Shown piece by piece: positions 18,617 through 29,573 of a stretch of DNA of 64,000 nt. Within the stretch, counting starts at the first letter, position 1, and each line of letters begins with the position of its first letter. The DNA is from Babylonia areolata (Eukaryota; Mollusca; Gastropoda; Neogastropoda; Buccinidae). Under the pieces are notes generated by a model. It had not been told where the DNA came from, did no database searches, and was given only the letters and a program-made list of their open reading frames with translations. The stretch is taken from positions 54,667,536-54,731,535 of the forward strand of contig NC_134896.1 of NCBI RefSeq assembly GCF_041734735.1, in the 5' to 3' direction. A program made the position numbers and the translations under genes.

Positions 18617-19771
18617 GTTGAAAGAAAAATGTGAATTCATCCCTCCCTTACCCACCCACCATGGGGTCCAACTTAGGGGCCAGGGTCAAGGGAACACCAG
18701 CTTGACCCCTTCCAGGTTTCGGGAGGGATATACAACCAGCAGCCCAGCTCCAACGTGCTCCCCCCCGATCATGCCCAGCTCCCGGGGACAGAGAGCCGAG
18801 CACTACGGGGGTTACCTTCGTCAGCCACTAAACTGCCAGTCTTGACCCAGCCCCACGAAGGGGTAGCCGATTGACACACACGGGCCATGTGTGCCGCCTG
18901 TCTTAGGAGAGGTCCGAGCCAAAGGGATGTGTTGAGAGCAGCGTGCTCTCTCAATCCCCAGGATCTCATTCCCCTCCATCACAGGTCGCGCCGCACGGCA
19001 AACACGGCGGGCCTAAAGGAGGCCGCAGAGAAAAAAGAATGTGGAAAAGAAGGCTTGATGGGGAGCTGAGGACAGAAAAGACAGCCTCTTGATGGATCTG
19101 AGCGATCCTGCCAGGCACTGAAAGCCCTTCTGGACAGCGAAGGGGCTGAGAGCTGACAAGGGCTTGTCGTCATCAGCGCCCTCCATCACTAGCCATGATG
19201 GCCAAAAACCAGAGGTCTCGACGACCTCCGACTCAGAGTCTGAGTCGTCCGTTCCCTGTCGTCGTCTTTTTCCGAGTTTGGGGGGGTGTATTTGTTTAGG
19301 ATTCATGTTGAAAGAAAAATGTGAATTCATCCCTCCCTTACCCACCCACCATGGGGTCCAACTTAGGGGCCAGGGTCAAGGGAACACCAGCTTGACCCCT
19401 TCCAGGTTTCGGGAGGGATATACAACCAGCAGCCCAGCTCCAACGTGCTCCCCCCCGATCATGCCCAGCTCCCGGGGACAGAGAGCCGAGCACTACGGGG
19501 GTTACCTTCGTCAGCCACTAAACTGCCAGTCTTGACCCAGCCCCACGAAGGGGTAGCCGATTGACACACACGGGCCAATGTGTGCCGCCTGTCTTAGGAG
19601 AGGTCCGAGCCAAAGGGATGTGTTGAGAGCAGCGTGCTCTCTCAATCCCCAGGATCTCATTCCCCTCCATCACAGGTCGCGCCGCACGGCAAACACGGCG
19701 GGCCTAAAGAAGGCCGCAGAGAAAAAAAGAATGTGGAAAAGAAGGCTTGATGGGGAGCTGAGGACAGAAAA
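18392..19771 (-). repeat. 690-bp tandem duplication of 5' UTR plus ORF1 start in A2
   Basis: Two direct copies, 18392-19081 and 19082-19771, differ at only a few positions, such as an extra A in GGCCAATG, AAAGGAGG against AAAGAAGG, and one base in an A-run. Each contains the ORF1 start codon, about 88 codons of ORF1 and about 450 bp of 5' UTR. The upstream ORF1 fragment runs out of frame after SIKRL. If the 5' UTR holds the promoter, the element now carries extra promoter sequence and a decoy ORF1 start. Confidence 0.92.
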
Positions 19772-20059
19772 GAGGCGGTAAAAAGAAGAACAAAGAATAG
19801 CGAAAGGGACAGTGGGTCACGTTTAGTTTGGGCCTCACTCACGACCTGTTCGGCATGGGAAGCCCTATCAGGGGCATCAGTACAAAACCACCACTTATTC
19901 AGCCCTAACAGCTACGATGGCTATGTAGGCTGTCAATTAAGACCTGGGACCAGAGCACCAAACCCCAAGAAGCACTGATGCCCCCGCCGACATAGCTCGC
20001 TCGATCACTGGCCACTAAGCCTCCCGACCACGACAAGGTAGTGACCCTCCCGGGAGTGG

Positions 20060-20100
20060 GTCAGGAGAACACCAGCCTGACCCCCTCCAGGTTTCGGGAG
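20060..20100 (-). other. 5'-terminal stem-loop of LINE family A (copy A2)
   Basis: In the sense strand the element starts CCTCCCGAAACCTGGAGG, itself a small stem (CCTCC/GGAGG), then GGGTCAGG...CCTGACCC, an 8-bp stem around a 10-base loop. A second version stands nearer ORF1 (18686-18726, again at 19376-19416) with GGGTCAAG...CTTGACCC. The paired change G-C to A-T argues for a selected RNA fold. The same pair exists in A4 and A5. Confidence 0.65.
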
Positions 20101-20748
20101 GCTCAAGGCTATCGCCGCGTCAATTACTGCTACAAGGCTAAAAAAAAAACAACCAATTAAAACGAGTCACCACTTCAAACTTTCCACTCCAAAGTTAAAA
20201 AAAAACTTCCATAGTTTAAAACCTTCAAATCTGGTTAAAAAGGTTCACTTCTTTTAAGAAGTCCATCAGCGCCCACGGAGGGACATCACGAAACAAAGTC
20301 TTCAAAGAAACCGCCGTGTAATGTCTGCGTCTAACGTCATGCAGATCCCAACAGTCAAGGAGCACGTGTTTCACGGTGAGAGGCTCGTCACAGGCAACGC
20401 ATCGAGGGGCCTCCCCCCCCTTCAACAAGTAAGAATGAGTAAAAAAAGTGTGCCCCGTACGCAGTCTGCACAGCACAGATTCCTCCTTTCTGTTCTTCAC
20501 CCCCGAAGGGAGGGTCTCCCCCAGGTCCGGACGGATCTGGAAGAGCTTGTTGTCCATCTGGGTGTTCCACTTCTCTTGCCAAAGATCCTTAACGTAAGTA
20601 TTGACCTTCCGCTTCATGGCTGTATAGGGTACCAAGGATCTGGACAATTCTTTCTTTACAGCGTTCCTGGCCAGCAGGTCCGCCCTTTCGTTACCACGAA
20701 TGTCAACATGTCCGGGAACCCAGGCCAACACAACCTCGTATCCTTTCA
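20101..20748 (-). mobile_element. LINE family A fragment A3
   Basis: About 648 bp of the family A 3' end without its last 45 bp (tail and half the stem-loop) and truncated at its 5' side within RNase H. The coding part, 20225-20748, holds WVPGHVDIRGNERAD and the C-terminal zinc cluster. Residues such as PYTAMKRKVNTY and NTQMDNKL agree with copy A5 rather than A1/A2, so it comes from a different sublineage. Both edges abut other LINEs directly. Confidence 0.9.
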
Positions 20749-20768
20749 ATTCAATTCATGTTGTTTAG

Positions 20769-20801
20769 AGCCCAGCCGACCGTTTAGGCCATCTCAGGGC
20801 T
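20769..20801 (-). other. Terminal 3' stem-loop of LINE family B
   Basis: The sense strand folds with outer stem AGCCC/GGGCT and inner stem GGCC/GGTC around loop TAAAC. A second copy in the same 3' UTR at 20875-20907 has a longer outer stem (ACAGCCC/GGGCTGT) and loop TAAGT. The repeat of the motif 106 bases apart may mean that the end copy is a tiny separate insertion, or that the 3' UTR duplicated. Confidence 0.75.
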
Positions 20802-20965
20802 GTTACCACGTTTCAACAAAAAAATCTTCTCAAAACTGCAAATAAAATATCTTATTTAAAATTTTTATGTTTACAGCCCAGCCAGCCACTTAGGCCATCT
20901 CAGGGCTGTGACCACAACAAATCTTTACAGTATGCCTTTTTTTAAAAACATGCAATTAAAAATAT

Positions 20966-23900
20966 CTAAATCTTGTTAAAAATATTTGTTTCTCTTAAAA
21001 AGTCCATTACTGCCCAGGGAGGCACATCCCTGAACAGTGTTCTCAAGGACTCAGCTGTGTAGTGTTTATGTCGGACCTCGTTCAATTCCCAGCAGTCAAT
21101 TAATAAGTGTTTCACAGTAAGAGGTTCATGACAAGGGATACACCAAGGAGCTTCTTCATTTTTTAGCAGATAGGAGTGTGTGAGGAGTGTGTGGCCAGTA
21201 TGTAATTGGCACATCACCGTTTCCTCTCTGCGGTTACCAGAAAAAGATGGAAGGTATTCTTTCAAATTTGGTCTAATTTGGAACAGTTTGTTGTTGGTAT
21301 TGTTGTTCCATTCTTCTTGCCAGAGATTGTTTGTGTAACTTTGAACTTTTGGTTTCAGGTCAGAAAACGGAATTGTGGAATTGGATTTGGTCTGCTTTGT
21401 TGCACTTTTGGCTAGTTGGTCAGCCATCTCATTTCCAAAAATGCCCGAATGACCCGGTATCTAAACAAAGACAATATTATAGTCATCATTTTTAAGGGAG
21501 GTGTGCAGCTCGTGGAATTTTAGAAGCATGGGATGATTTGTATTGCGGCCAGAGATGGCCTCCAGAGCAGACAGAGAATCAGAGAGGATAAGAAAGTTTT
21601 TGTTTTGTGACTGATGAATCATTTTTAGAGCTAAAACCAAAGCAGTGAGTTCTGCAGTGTAAACTGAGCTGTCGTTTGGAAGATGTTTAGATAAAGACGA
21701 GTTGTTGAGAGAAGGGGATACAGCAGCACAGCCAACACCTTCCTCAGACTTTGAACCATCAGTAAAAATGCGCAGGAAGTCTGGATACAACTGGCATAGT
21801 TCAGCATACAATGATTTATAGATCAGGGAGTTGGTGGACTCTTTTTTGTAAGAAGACAGGTCAAACCTCACCTCAGGAGTTTTTATCATCCAGGGAGGGC
21901 TGTCCGGAAACTTGGAATCATCAGAAATGACATCAGTGTTTATATCCGCATCCTCCAGGTGTGGAAGAATGCGGATGCCCAGAGGTGGAATGCAGGACTG
22001 GTTATCTTGAAATTGTTCTTGAGAGGGAGGATTTATAACAATGTCATAGGAAGGGTTTAGTGGATCAGATGAAAGTTTCAGATAGTAATTTAAAGATAGC
22101 TTGAGGCGTCTGAGGGTTAATGAGGGTTCTCCGGCTTCAGCGTATAGACTATGAACTGGGGTCGTTCTAAATGCCCCCAGACACAGTCTTAATCCTTGAT
22201 GATGAATGGGATCGAGCTTCTTGAGGTAAGAGTCTCTCGCAGAGCCGTATACAATGCTGCCATAGTCAAGCTTGGAGCGCACAAGGGCCCGGTACAGGCG
22301 TAGGAGGGTCCGACGGTCTGCACCCCAGTCCGTGTGAGCTACCACTTTGAGTGCAGTGAGAGCTTGTTGACAGGATTTCTTGAGATATTTGATATGGCTG
22401 AGGAAATTCAGTTTTTGGTCAAAAATGATACCAAGAAATTTGGCTTCTTTGACAGATTTGATTTTTCCATTTTTTAGTTTTATTTCTGGGTCAGGAAAAA
22501 AGGTTCTAAAATTATGGAAATGGATACACTCTGTTTTGGAAGAAGAAAACTGGAATCTGTTGTTCTCAGCCCACTGTTGAATTTTGTCTACACATAACTG
22601 CAGTTGACGTTGTATGCATGGAAACGATTTCCCTGTTGCGTACAGAGCAAAGTCGTCGACAAACAGTGAAGAATCGGATCCATGGCGAACAGAATTTATA
22701 ATGCTATTTATTTTAATATTGAAAAGTGCAGGAGAGAGAATGCTGCCCTGTGGAACACCCTGCTCCTGCGTGTAGAAGTCAGACAAAGAAGAACCCAAGC
22801 GGACCTGAAACTGTCTATTAGATAAAAACTTTTGGATGAATTTTGGAAGGCGACCACGGAAACCAAGGTCATGAAGGTCAGATAAAATTCCATATTTCCA
22901 GGTTGTGTCAAACGCCTTTTCCAGATCAAAAAATATAGCTACAACATGTTGTTTGTTTACAAAAGCATTGCGGATGGTAGACTCAAGACGGATCAGATGA
23001 TCAACTGTAGAGTGGTGTTTCCTGAAACCACACTGCTCAGCTGCTAAGAGCCTCTCAGTTTCTAGGTACCACGTCAAGCGGGAGTTGACCATTTTCTCCA
23101 TGAGTTTGCAAATGCAGCTGGTTAGAGCAATAGGTCGATAGTTTGAAGGGTTGCTCGGGTCTTTGCCAGGTTTGGGAAGTGGAATAATATGGGCTTTTCT
23201 CCAGGATGGAGGGAAGTAATCAGTGGTCCAGATATGATTAAAAACTTTTAGGACTGTTTGAAGACAACTTTCAGGTAAATGTTTTAATAGGCTGTAATGA
23301 ATTTCATTGGGCCCAGCTGCAGAGTCATTGCATGACTGGAGACTCGACTTCAATTCATCCAGCGTAAAAGGCAGATTGTAAAGTTTGATACCATCAAAGT
23401 CAAAGTCACAAGGAGATTTTTCCTTTTGAGTTCTTAATTTTGAAAAGGCAGCAGATCTGTTGACAGCAGAGTTTTCCTGTAAAGTAGACGCTAATAAGTT
23501 GGGAACTGCTTCTTTTCCTGTAATTAGGCGGTCGTTTAGTTTCAGGTGATGGAAAGAGGGGCAGGTGTTTTTACCCTTGATCTTTTTTATAACTTTCCAT
23601 ACTTTCTTGGTAGATGTTTTAAAATTTAGTGTGGAAACAAATTTTTTCCAGGAATTGCGTCTGCTCATTTTGTAGATATGTCTTGATTTCGCTCGGAGAC
23701 GTTGGTGGGCTCTAACGTTGTCTGTGGTTGGTCTTTTAAAGACCTTACGTTGAGCCTTTTCCCTCTCCGAGCAAATATCTCGACAATCTTGATTAAACCA
23801 AGGTGTTTTGGGAAGTTGAGGTGATCTACTGGAGGTAGGAATAGCCGTTTTTGCACTATTTAATATTACATCTGTGAGAGATTTGACAGGATCATCAGAG

Positions 23901-24661
23901 TTTATTATGTTGTTTTCATCCATTTTTGAATGAACTATGGCAGAGAAAAGGTCCCAGTTGGCTTTATTCAGAAGAAAGTGTTCTGGAATAGAGATAGGCT
24001 CACGAACATTGGGAGAAATAAGAATAGGGAAGTGGTCACTCCCATGCAGGTCATCATGTACTTTCCAATCATAGTCAAGGACTAATGATGGGTCACATAC
24101 AGACAGATCCAAGCATGAGAATGTACCATTTCTAGAGTCAAAGAAAGTGTGAGATCCATCATTTAAGACACAGAGATCAAGATCAGAGAAGATAGTTTCC
24201 AGTAAGCGACCTCTGGAAGATGTGCGGTCACTTCCCCAGAGTGGAGAATGACCGTTAAAGTCACCCAGGAGAAGAAATGGTCTAGGTAATTGTTGAATAA
24301 GATTTTCAATGGCTTGTTTTTGAACTGGGATAGAAGGGCTGAGATAAAGGTTGCAGATAGTGATAGTTTTATGTAAACTAACTCTAGTTGCTACGGCTTG
24401 TAAATTTGTTATGAGGGGAACAGGACTGTGCAAAAGAGATTTGTGGATAAGTAAGGATACGCCTCCAGTAAGACCGTCTTTTTCAGTGACATCTGCTGGT
24501 GTGTTTTCAATGTGGTAGCCATTTATAGAAAAATCTTTACCATCCGGCAGAAATGTTTCCTGGATGGCCAGTACAGCTGGTTTTTTATCACAGCAGAAAG
24601 TAAGAAGTTCCTCATATCTAGCTTGTATACCTCTGACATTCCACTGAGAAATTGTGTTCAT
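20966..24661 (-). pseudogene. LINE family B ORF2, one in-frame stop
   Basis: From the ATG at 24661 (MNTISQWNVRGIQARYEEL) the frame runs to 20966, about 1230 codons. The only break I see is a TAG near 21461 where the family has TGG in the RNase H motif WVPGH. The endonuclease (GDFNGH, GSDHFP), reverse transcriptase (FFDLEKAFDTTW, GVPQGSILSP, FVDD) and RNase H (FTDGSK, ILSDSLSALEA) motifs are intact. An open stretch upstream of the ATG overlaps the ORF1 stop, but it begins with GTG, so I prefer the ATG. A single change suggests recent death or a sequencing error. Confidence 0.9.
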
Positions 24662-24676
24662 GTTGATGATATTTAT

Positions 24677-24709
24677 AGCCCAGCCGGCCACTTAGGCCAT
24701 CTCAGGGCT
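24677..24709 (-). promoter_or_regulatory. LINE stem-loop at the ORF1/ORF2 junction of family B
   Basis: The same stem-loop as at the LINE 3' ends, here with a perfect inner stem GGCC/GGCC, loop TAAGT and outer stem AGCCC/GGGCT. The last two codons and the stop of ORF1 (ATG GCC TAA) lie in the stem and loop, and the ORF2 ATG is 31 bases after that stop. Families A and C lack it at this place. A stem over a stop codon just before the next start suggests a role in terminating and restarting ribosomes; this is inferred. Confidence 0.6.
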
Positions 24710-26055
24710 GTCCTGGTAGTCCATATCATCACAGTCATCTTGGTCCGAAAGAGGGTTGTATTGATTTTGTAGCTTCAATTCAGCTTTTTTCTGTCTCCCA
24801 GAGAGAACAGACCACCTCCGATCTCCTCCAGGAGCTTTGTGTTCCGGTGGCTTGTGAAGAGCCGCTCTCCCATGGGAGACAGTTCCCCGCCCCCGCTGGT
24901 TTTTAAGTACTCCCCCCGGCTTGGGAGGAGGAGCAGGTTTGTGACTCCCCTCCCCAGCCGAGGATCCGGTCTGGGGATAAGGAGCTGCGGTAGAGGCAGA
25001 TGGTACGCCCCTACCAGAAGGAGTTTTCTCCCTCACTGCAGAAGTACCGGAGGACCCCTGCAGAGAAGGAGAAGAAGAAGAAGAAGAAGAATGGGTGGAT
25101 ACAATGCCTCCACCCGAGACGACTGACCCTTTCTTGTGTGTAAACTCTGTACATTCTGTCTGGCAAGCGATGCTTACCATCTTTACTTTGGTTTTGAGAA
25201 CGCTGGCGTACGATTGACCTTTTGGTTCACTGTTTTTCACCAACTTCCTGGCCTCAGAAAAGCTGCACTTTTTTTCTGCTTTTATCCGTTGAATTGTAGA
25301 TTCTTTAACCCAGGTGGGGCAGGTCTTTGCAGAAGAAGGATGGTCACCTCCACAGTTCACACAAAGGGCAGGACTGACACATGCCCCTGTGTGGGGAGAC
25401 TTGGCACAAGTGCCACACACCTCCTCCTCCCTGCAACGATCCCGCACGTGGCCAAACTTCTGGCACTTGAAGCACCTGAGCGGAGTTGGCACGTACAGAG
25501 AAACGTTGACCCGTAAATATCCCACCCTGAGAGTCTCTGGTAGTACCGTGGATCCGAAGGTCAAAAAGAAGGTATTGGTTGGAACTCGGTCAGCGCCTTT
25601 CCTCACATGGACCCGATGCACATCCGTGACCCCCTGCGACGCCAGCTCCGTCTTGATTTCAGCCTCCGACACACCTTCCAAATCACGACATCTCATTACC
25701 CCCTTACAAGAATTGAGGCTCTTATGAGGGGATATTTTAACAGGGCGGTTCACAAAAGTTGAGGATTTCAGTAACTGGTCAGATTGCTTTTTTGTGGCAC
25801 ATTCAATGAGCAGCGTCCCATTCCTCAGCTTTTTCGCATCCTTTGCCTTGCCTCCCACAATAGCAGATATTCCCTTTTCAACTGCGAAGGGACTCAGAGT
25901 CCGCAGAGGGTGATCACTGTCAAGGGGTTCAACCACCAAAAAGAAGGCCAATTACCAAACTCCCTCCTAGCATCATCATCCGAATCAGAATCAATTTCAT
26001 TTCCATTTCCGTGCGTTCGTTTCCGTTTTATAGAGTTTTGATTTTGTTTGTGCAT
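24692..26055 (-). pseudogene. LINE family B ORF1, one frameshift
   Basis: The start is the ATG at 26055 (MHKQNQNSIKRKRTHGNG), followed by an acidic stretch (EIDSDSDDD) and GNWPSF. A single-base loss in a T-run near 25945 then moves the frame. The rest (VVEPLDSDHPLRTLSPFAVE onward) is open to the stop at 24692. Three CCHC knuckles are present (CFKCQKFGHVRDRC, CGTCAKSPHTGAC, CVNCGGDHPSSAKTC), then a Ser/Pro-rich tail. The order matches family A ORF1. The end of the protein is made by the junction stem-loop. Confidence 0.85.
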
Positions 26056-26479
26056 GAGGCGTAGGCTCAGCGATGGCAGTAAATATTCGGTCACCCCAGG
26101 AGAGCTGCCGTGCTGGGGAAGGGACAATGGATGGTCAATTCGACGTCCGTCTGCCTGAAACCGTCCCGCATGAATTCAGACAGTACACTCTCACGACTAA
26201 CTAACGTATAGCCATTCATCCCCTAGCCGAGTGTAAGAAACGTGGGATTACGGGCCAGATACGCTGACCACGTTTGGGTCTTTGGTTCGGGAGAATTCAT
26301 GCATCCAATCTGCTTCCCATACCCCGTCAACAAACAATATTTCAACATAACAAAAATCCCTCCACCTAACAACCAATCCAAACCACATCACTATACCATC
26401 AATTGGAAGCAACAATCAGATGCATGAATCCTCCCGCTAACACCCCCGGCGACGTGAAGCCAGACCCCTGGGGGCAACT

Positions 26480-28236
26480 TCCACGTGGTATCGTAAGCTT
26501 TCTCCAAGTCAAAAAATATGGCCACCACATGTTTTTTACAAATGCATTTCTTACAGTGGTTTCCAGACGGACCAGATGGTCAACGGTAGAGCGATGCTTG
26601 CGGAAACCGCACTGTTCTTTCGCCAGAAGGCCGTCGGTCTCTAGTTTCCACATCAGTCTACCGTTGACCATCTTCTCCATCAGTTTGCAGATGCAGCTGG
26701 TCAGTGCAATTGGGCGGTAGTTGGAGGGGTTCGAGGGGTCTTTTCCCGGTTTCGGCAGTGGGATTATGAGGGCTTTCCGCCAGGAGGGTGGAAAAAAGCC
26801 TGTGACCCAGATGTGGTTATAAACTTTAAGCAGGGTGTCCAGACAGGTTTGGGGAAGGTGCTTTAGGAGTTTATAATGGACCTCGTCCATTCCTGGACAG
26901 GAATCCGTACAGGTCTGAAGGGCAGATGCAAGTTCGTTCATTGTGAAAGGAAGGTTGCAATTCTCTGTGTTGTCAGAAAAGAAGTTACATGGTGTTTTTT
27001 CTGACAGGTTTTTGGTTTTAAGAAAGCGAGCAGATTTGTTAGCAGATCTCGAGTTCTGTTCTATTGTGGAGGCAAGCAAATTGGCAACTGCTTTCTTCTC
27101 TGTGACCAGAGCATCTGAAAGTTTAAGATGGTGAAAGGTCGGGCATACGTTTTTGCCCTTAATTCTTTTTAAAACCCTCCACACTTTCTTCTTGGGTGTG
27201 TTGGAGGTTAAGGAAGAGCAAAAATCTCTCCATGACTTCCTCTGGCTCTTTTTAAAAACATACCTGGCTTTCGCTTTCAGCTGTTGATGGGTTCGAACGC
27301 TATCAGTCTCCGGTCTCTGAAAGACGCGTCGCTGCGTTCTCTTCCGAGACTTGCGGGCCTCCCGACATTCCGCGTTGAACCAGGGCGTTCTAGGAACCTG
27401 AGGCTTGGAGGTAGACGATGGGACTGCTGCTGTGGCGCAATCTAAAACGATCCGAGTCAGAGCGTCAGCAGGGTCCTTGCTTTTCAATACTGTTTCTTCC
27501 TGCAGCTCCGCTCTTATCTTGGTGGTAAAAAAACTCCAGTCTGCTTTGTCGTAATACAAGCGGTCAGGCAGAGAGTCACCTTCTCCATCTGTGGGGCAGA
27601 GGACGACAGGAAAGTGGTCACTCCCGTGCAGATCGTCGTGCACTTTCCATTCGTAGTCCAGGACCAACGATGGATCGCAGACCGACAGATCTAAACACGA
27701 GAGCTTTCCAGAGGGCAGATGCAGGTAAGTGGGAGACTTGTCATTAAGACAGCACAAGTCCATGTCTGAAAGAAGGTTTTCCATGAGAAGACCTCGGGCT
27801 GATGTCATCTCACTTCCCCAGAGCGGGGAGTGTCCATTGAAGTCGCCCAACAGTAGAAACGGACGTGGGAGCTGGTCGACCAGGTTCATGAGGTCCTGCC
27901 TCAGAACACGGACGGAGGGAGGAAGGTAGAGAGAGAAGAAGTGATGGTTTTCTCAAGCGTGACTCTCACTGCCACCGCCTGTAAAGGGGTGCTTAAAAGA
28001 ACTGTACTGTATAAAAGGGACTTGCGAATAAAAAGAGCGACACCTCCCGTCAATCCCTCTTGCTTCGGTTGAGCGGGTTTAAAAACGGAGTTAAAACCAG
28101 AGAGAGATAAAACCTTGCCATCTCTTTGCAGAGTCTCCAGCAGCGCCAGCACTGAAGGTTTCAAAGCACGACAAAGCAGCTTGAGTTCCTGAAAATTGGC
28201 GTGGAACCCCCGGATGTTCCAGTGGATCACTCCCAT
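26480..28236 (-). pseudogene. LINE family A ORF2 N-terminal half (copy A4), broken
   Basis: Two frames cover it: 27901-28236 (MGVIHWNIRGFHANFQELKL) and 26480-27889, with a small deletion between them near 27940. The endonuclease motifs GDFNGH and GSDHFP and the N-terminal half of the reverse transcriptase (QCGFRKHRSTVDH) remain. A further frameshift follows near 26540. The catalytic FVDD, RNase H and C-terminus are gone. Confidence 0.85.
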
Positions 28237-28268
28237 TAAAAAAGGTTAAAAAAAAATAAAGCAGCAGC

Positions 28269-29573
28269 CTATTCCATCGCTACCCCCTGCTCCTGTGCTT
28301 GCGGTGGCTCAAGGTCCGCCAGGATGGAATATTTATTTTTCGAAACAAATTTTTCCGATTCCGACCGAGTCGGAATATCCACCACCTCGGCCCCTCCCGA
28401 TCCCGTCAAGGCCGCAACCCTCCCCTCCTTGAGTTTTGGAGGTATGCAGGGTTTCTGGCCACTTCCGCCAGCCCGAGGGCCAGGCAGACGAGAGGCGGGG
28501 CGAGGGGTGCCAGGGGGTGGGGTGGGGCGGGAGGCGGACAACGTGCCTCCGCCCGAGGCTTTTCTCTCCCGCCCAGCAGCCCCTGAGGACTGCCGCACAG
28601 GATGGGAAGGGGTGGACACGGCGCCTCCACACAAGGCCAACGGTTCTAACAAGGCGGTTAAGTCGTCCGTCTGCGTTCCTGTGGACGTCGTCTGGACCGC
28701 GACGTCCACCATCCTGGGTCTGACAACAGAGGCATACGACGCCTTAGGCGACGCGGCCTCCACCTGTTTCTTTGCCTCAAAGAAGGATATCTTTTTTTCG
28801 GTCTTGACCTTCTGGATTTGTTTCTCTTTTTTCCAGGCGGGGCAGTCTTTCGATGAGGACGGGTGGCCACCTCCGCAGTTCGTACACCGGGCTGCACTGA
28901 CGCAATCGCCCTGGTGCGCCGCCTTCGAACAGGTGCCACACGCCTCTTCCTCCTTACATCGGTCCCTGGCGTGTCCGAATTTCTGACATTTAAAGCATCT
29001 CAGAGGGGACGGCACATACAAGCTTACACTGACCATGAGGTATCCGACCCAAATGTCCTTGGGGACATCCGGGCAGCAGAAGGTGAGGAAGAAAGTGTTG
29101 GTCGGGACTCTGTCCGACCCCTTCCTCACCGTCACCCTGTACACGTCGTTCACTCCCTGAGAGGACAGCTCGCTCTTGATCTCGGCCTCAGACACACCTT
29201 TCAACTCCGGGCATCTGATGACCCCCTTTGAGCAGTTGAGACCTTTGTGAGGGGAAACCTTCACCGCCCTATCCACGAAAGTGGTCGCCTTCAGAAGGAG
29301 CTGTGTCTGCCTTTTGGACTCCGTCTGAACTAAAAATGCTCCGCTCCTCAGCCTCTTGATGGACTTCAGCGATCCTGCCAGACACTGAAAGCCCTTCTGG
29401 ATAGCGAAGGGGCTGAGAGCCGACAACGGCTTGTCGTCATCAGCGCCCTCCATCACCAGCCATGATGGCCAAAATCCAGAGCTCTCAACGACCTCCGAAT
29501 TGGAGTCCGAGTCGTCCGTTCCCTGTCTTCGTCTTTTACCCGAGTTAGGGGTGTGTGATTTTTTGGAAGTCAT
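28269..29573 (-). CDS. LINE family A ORF1 (copy A4), open
   Basis: An uninterrupted frame of 434 codons from ATG 29573, collinear with the A2 protein. It keeps the acidic patch, WPSWLVMEG, the three CCHC knuckles (first one CFKCQKFGHARDRC) and the Pro-rich tail ending QEQGVAME. It is one of the more diverged copies yet has no stop. Its start supports the shorter ATG choice in A2 and A5. Confidence 0.88.
   Translation of the reverse strand: MTSKKSHTPNSGKRRRQGTDDSDSNSEVVESSGFWPSWLVMEGADDDKPLSALSPFAIQKGFQCLAGSLKSIKRLRSGAFLVQTESKRQTQLLLKATTFVDRAVKVSPHKGLNCSKGVIRCPELKGVSEAEIKSELSSQGVNDVYRVTVRKGSDRVPTNTFFLTFCCPDVPKDIWVGYLMVSVSLYVPSPLRCFKCQKFGHARDRCKEEEACGTCSKAAHQGDCVSAARCTNCGGGHPSSSKDCPAWKKEKQIQKVKTEKKISFFEAKKQVEAASPKASYASVVRPRMVDVAVQTTSTGTQTDDLTALLEPLALCGGAVSTPSHPVRQSSGAAGRERKASGGGTLSASRPTPPPGTPRPASRLPGPRAGGSGQKPCIPPKLKEGRVAALTGSGGAEVVDIPTRSESEKFVSKNKYSILADLEPPQAQEQGVAME

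Larger units (their letters stand above)
13397..20100 (-). mobile_element. LINE family A copy A2, full length with internal duplication
   Basis: A complete family A element: (TTTCA)n tail at 13397, 3' UTR, intact ORF2, intact ORF1, and a 5' UTR reaching the family's 5' end (sense CCTCCCGAAACCTGGAGG) at about 20100, the same end as in A4 (30366) and A5 (38789). It is longer than A5 because a 690-bp unit covering the ORF1 start and part of the 5' UTR is present twice (18392-19081 and 19082-19771). ORF2 has only about three silent base differences from A1 over 3.7 kb. It abuts A1 on one side and fragment A3 on the other. Confidence 0.95.
20749..26477 (-). mobile_element. LINE family B copy, nearly whole
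   Basis: A minus-strand LINE related to family A but well diverged, ending in an (AATTG)n tail (plus strand CAATTCAATTC) at 20749. It has ORF2 (20966-24661) with one stop and ORF1 (24692-26055) with one frameshift. The 5' limit is placed at about 26477 because the plus-strand end CAGACCCCTGGGGG resembles the 5' end of family C; this limit is less sure. Three copies of the LINE stem-loop occur: two in the 3' UTR and one at the ORF1/ORF2 junction. Right of it lies the 3'-truncated copy A4. Confidence 0.88.

Noticed and set aside
20060-20100. HDV-like self-cleaving ribozyme at the LINE 5' end
   Set aside because: Stems exist, but I could not fit the nested double pseudoknot or catalytic C; left as a test, not a call.
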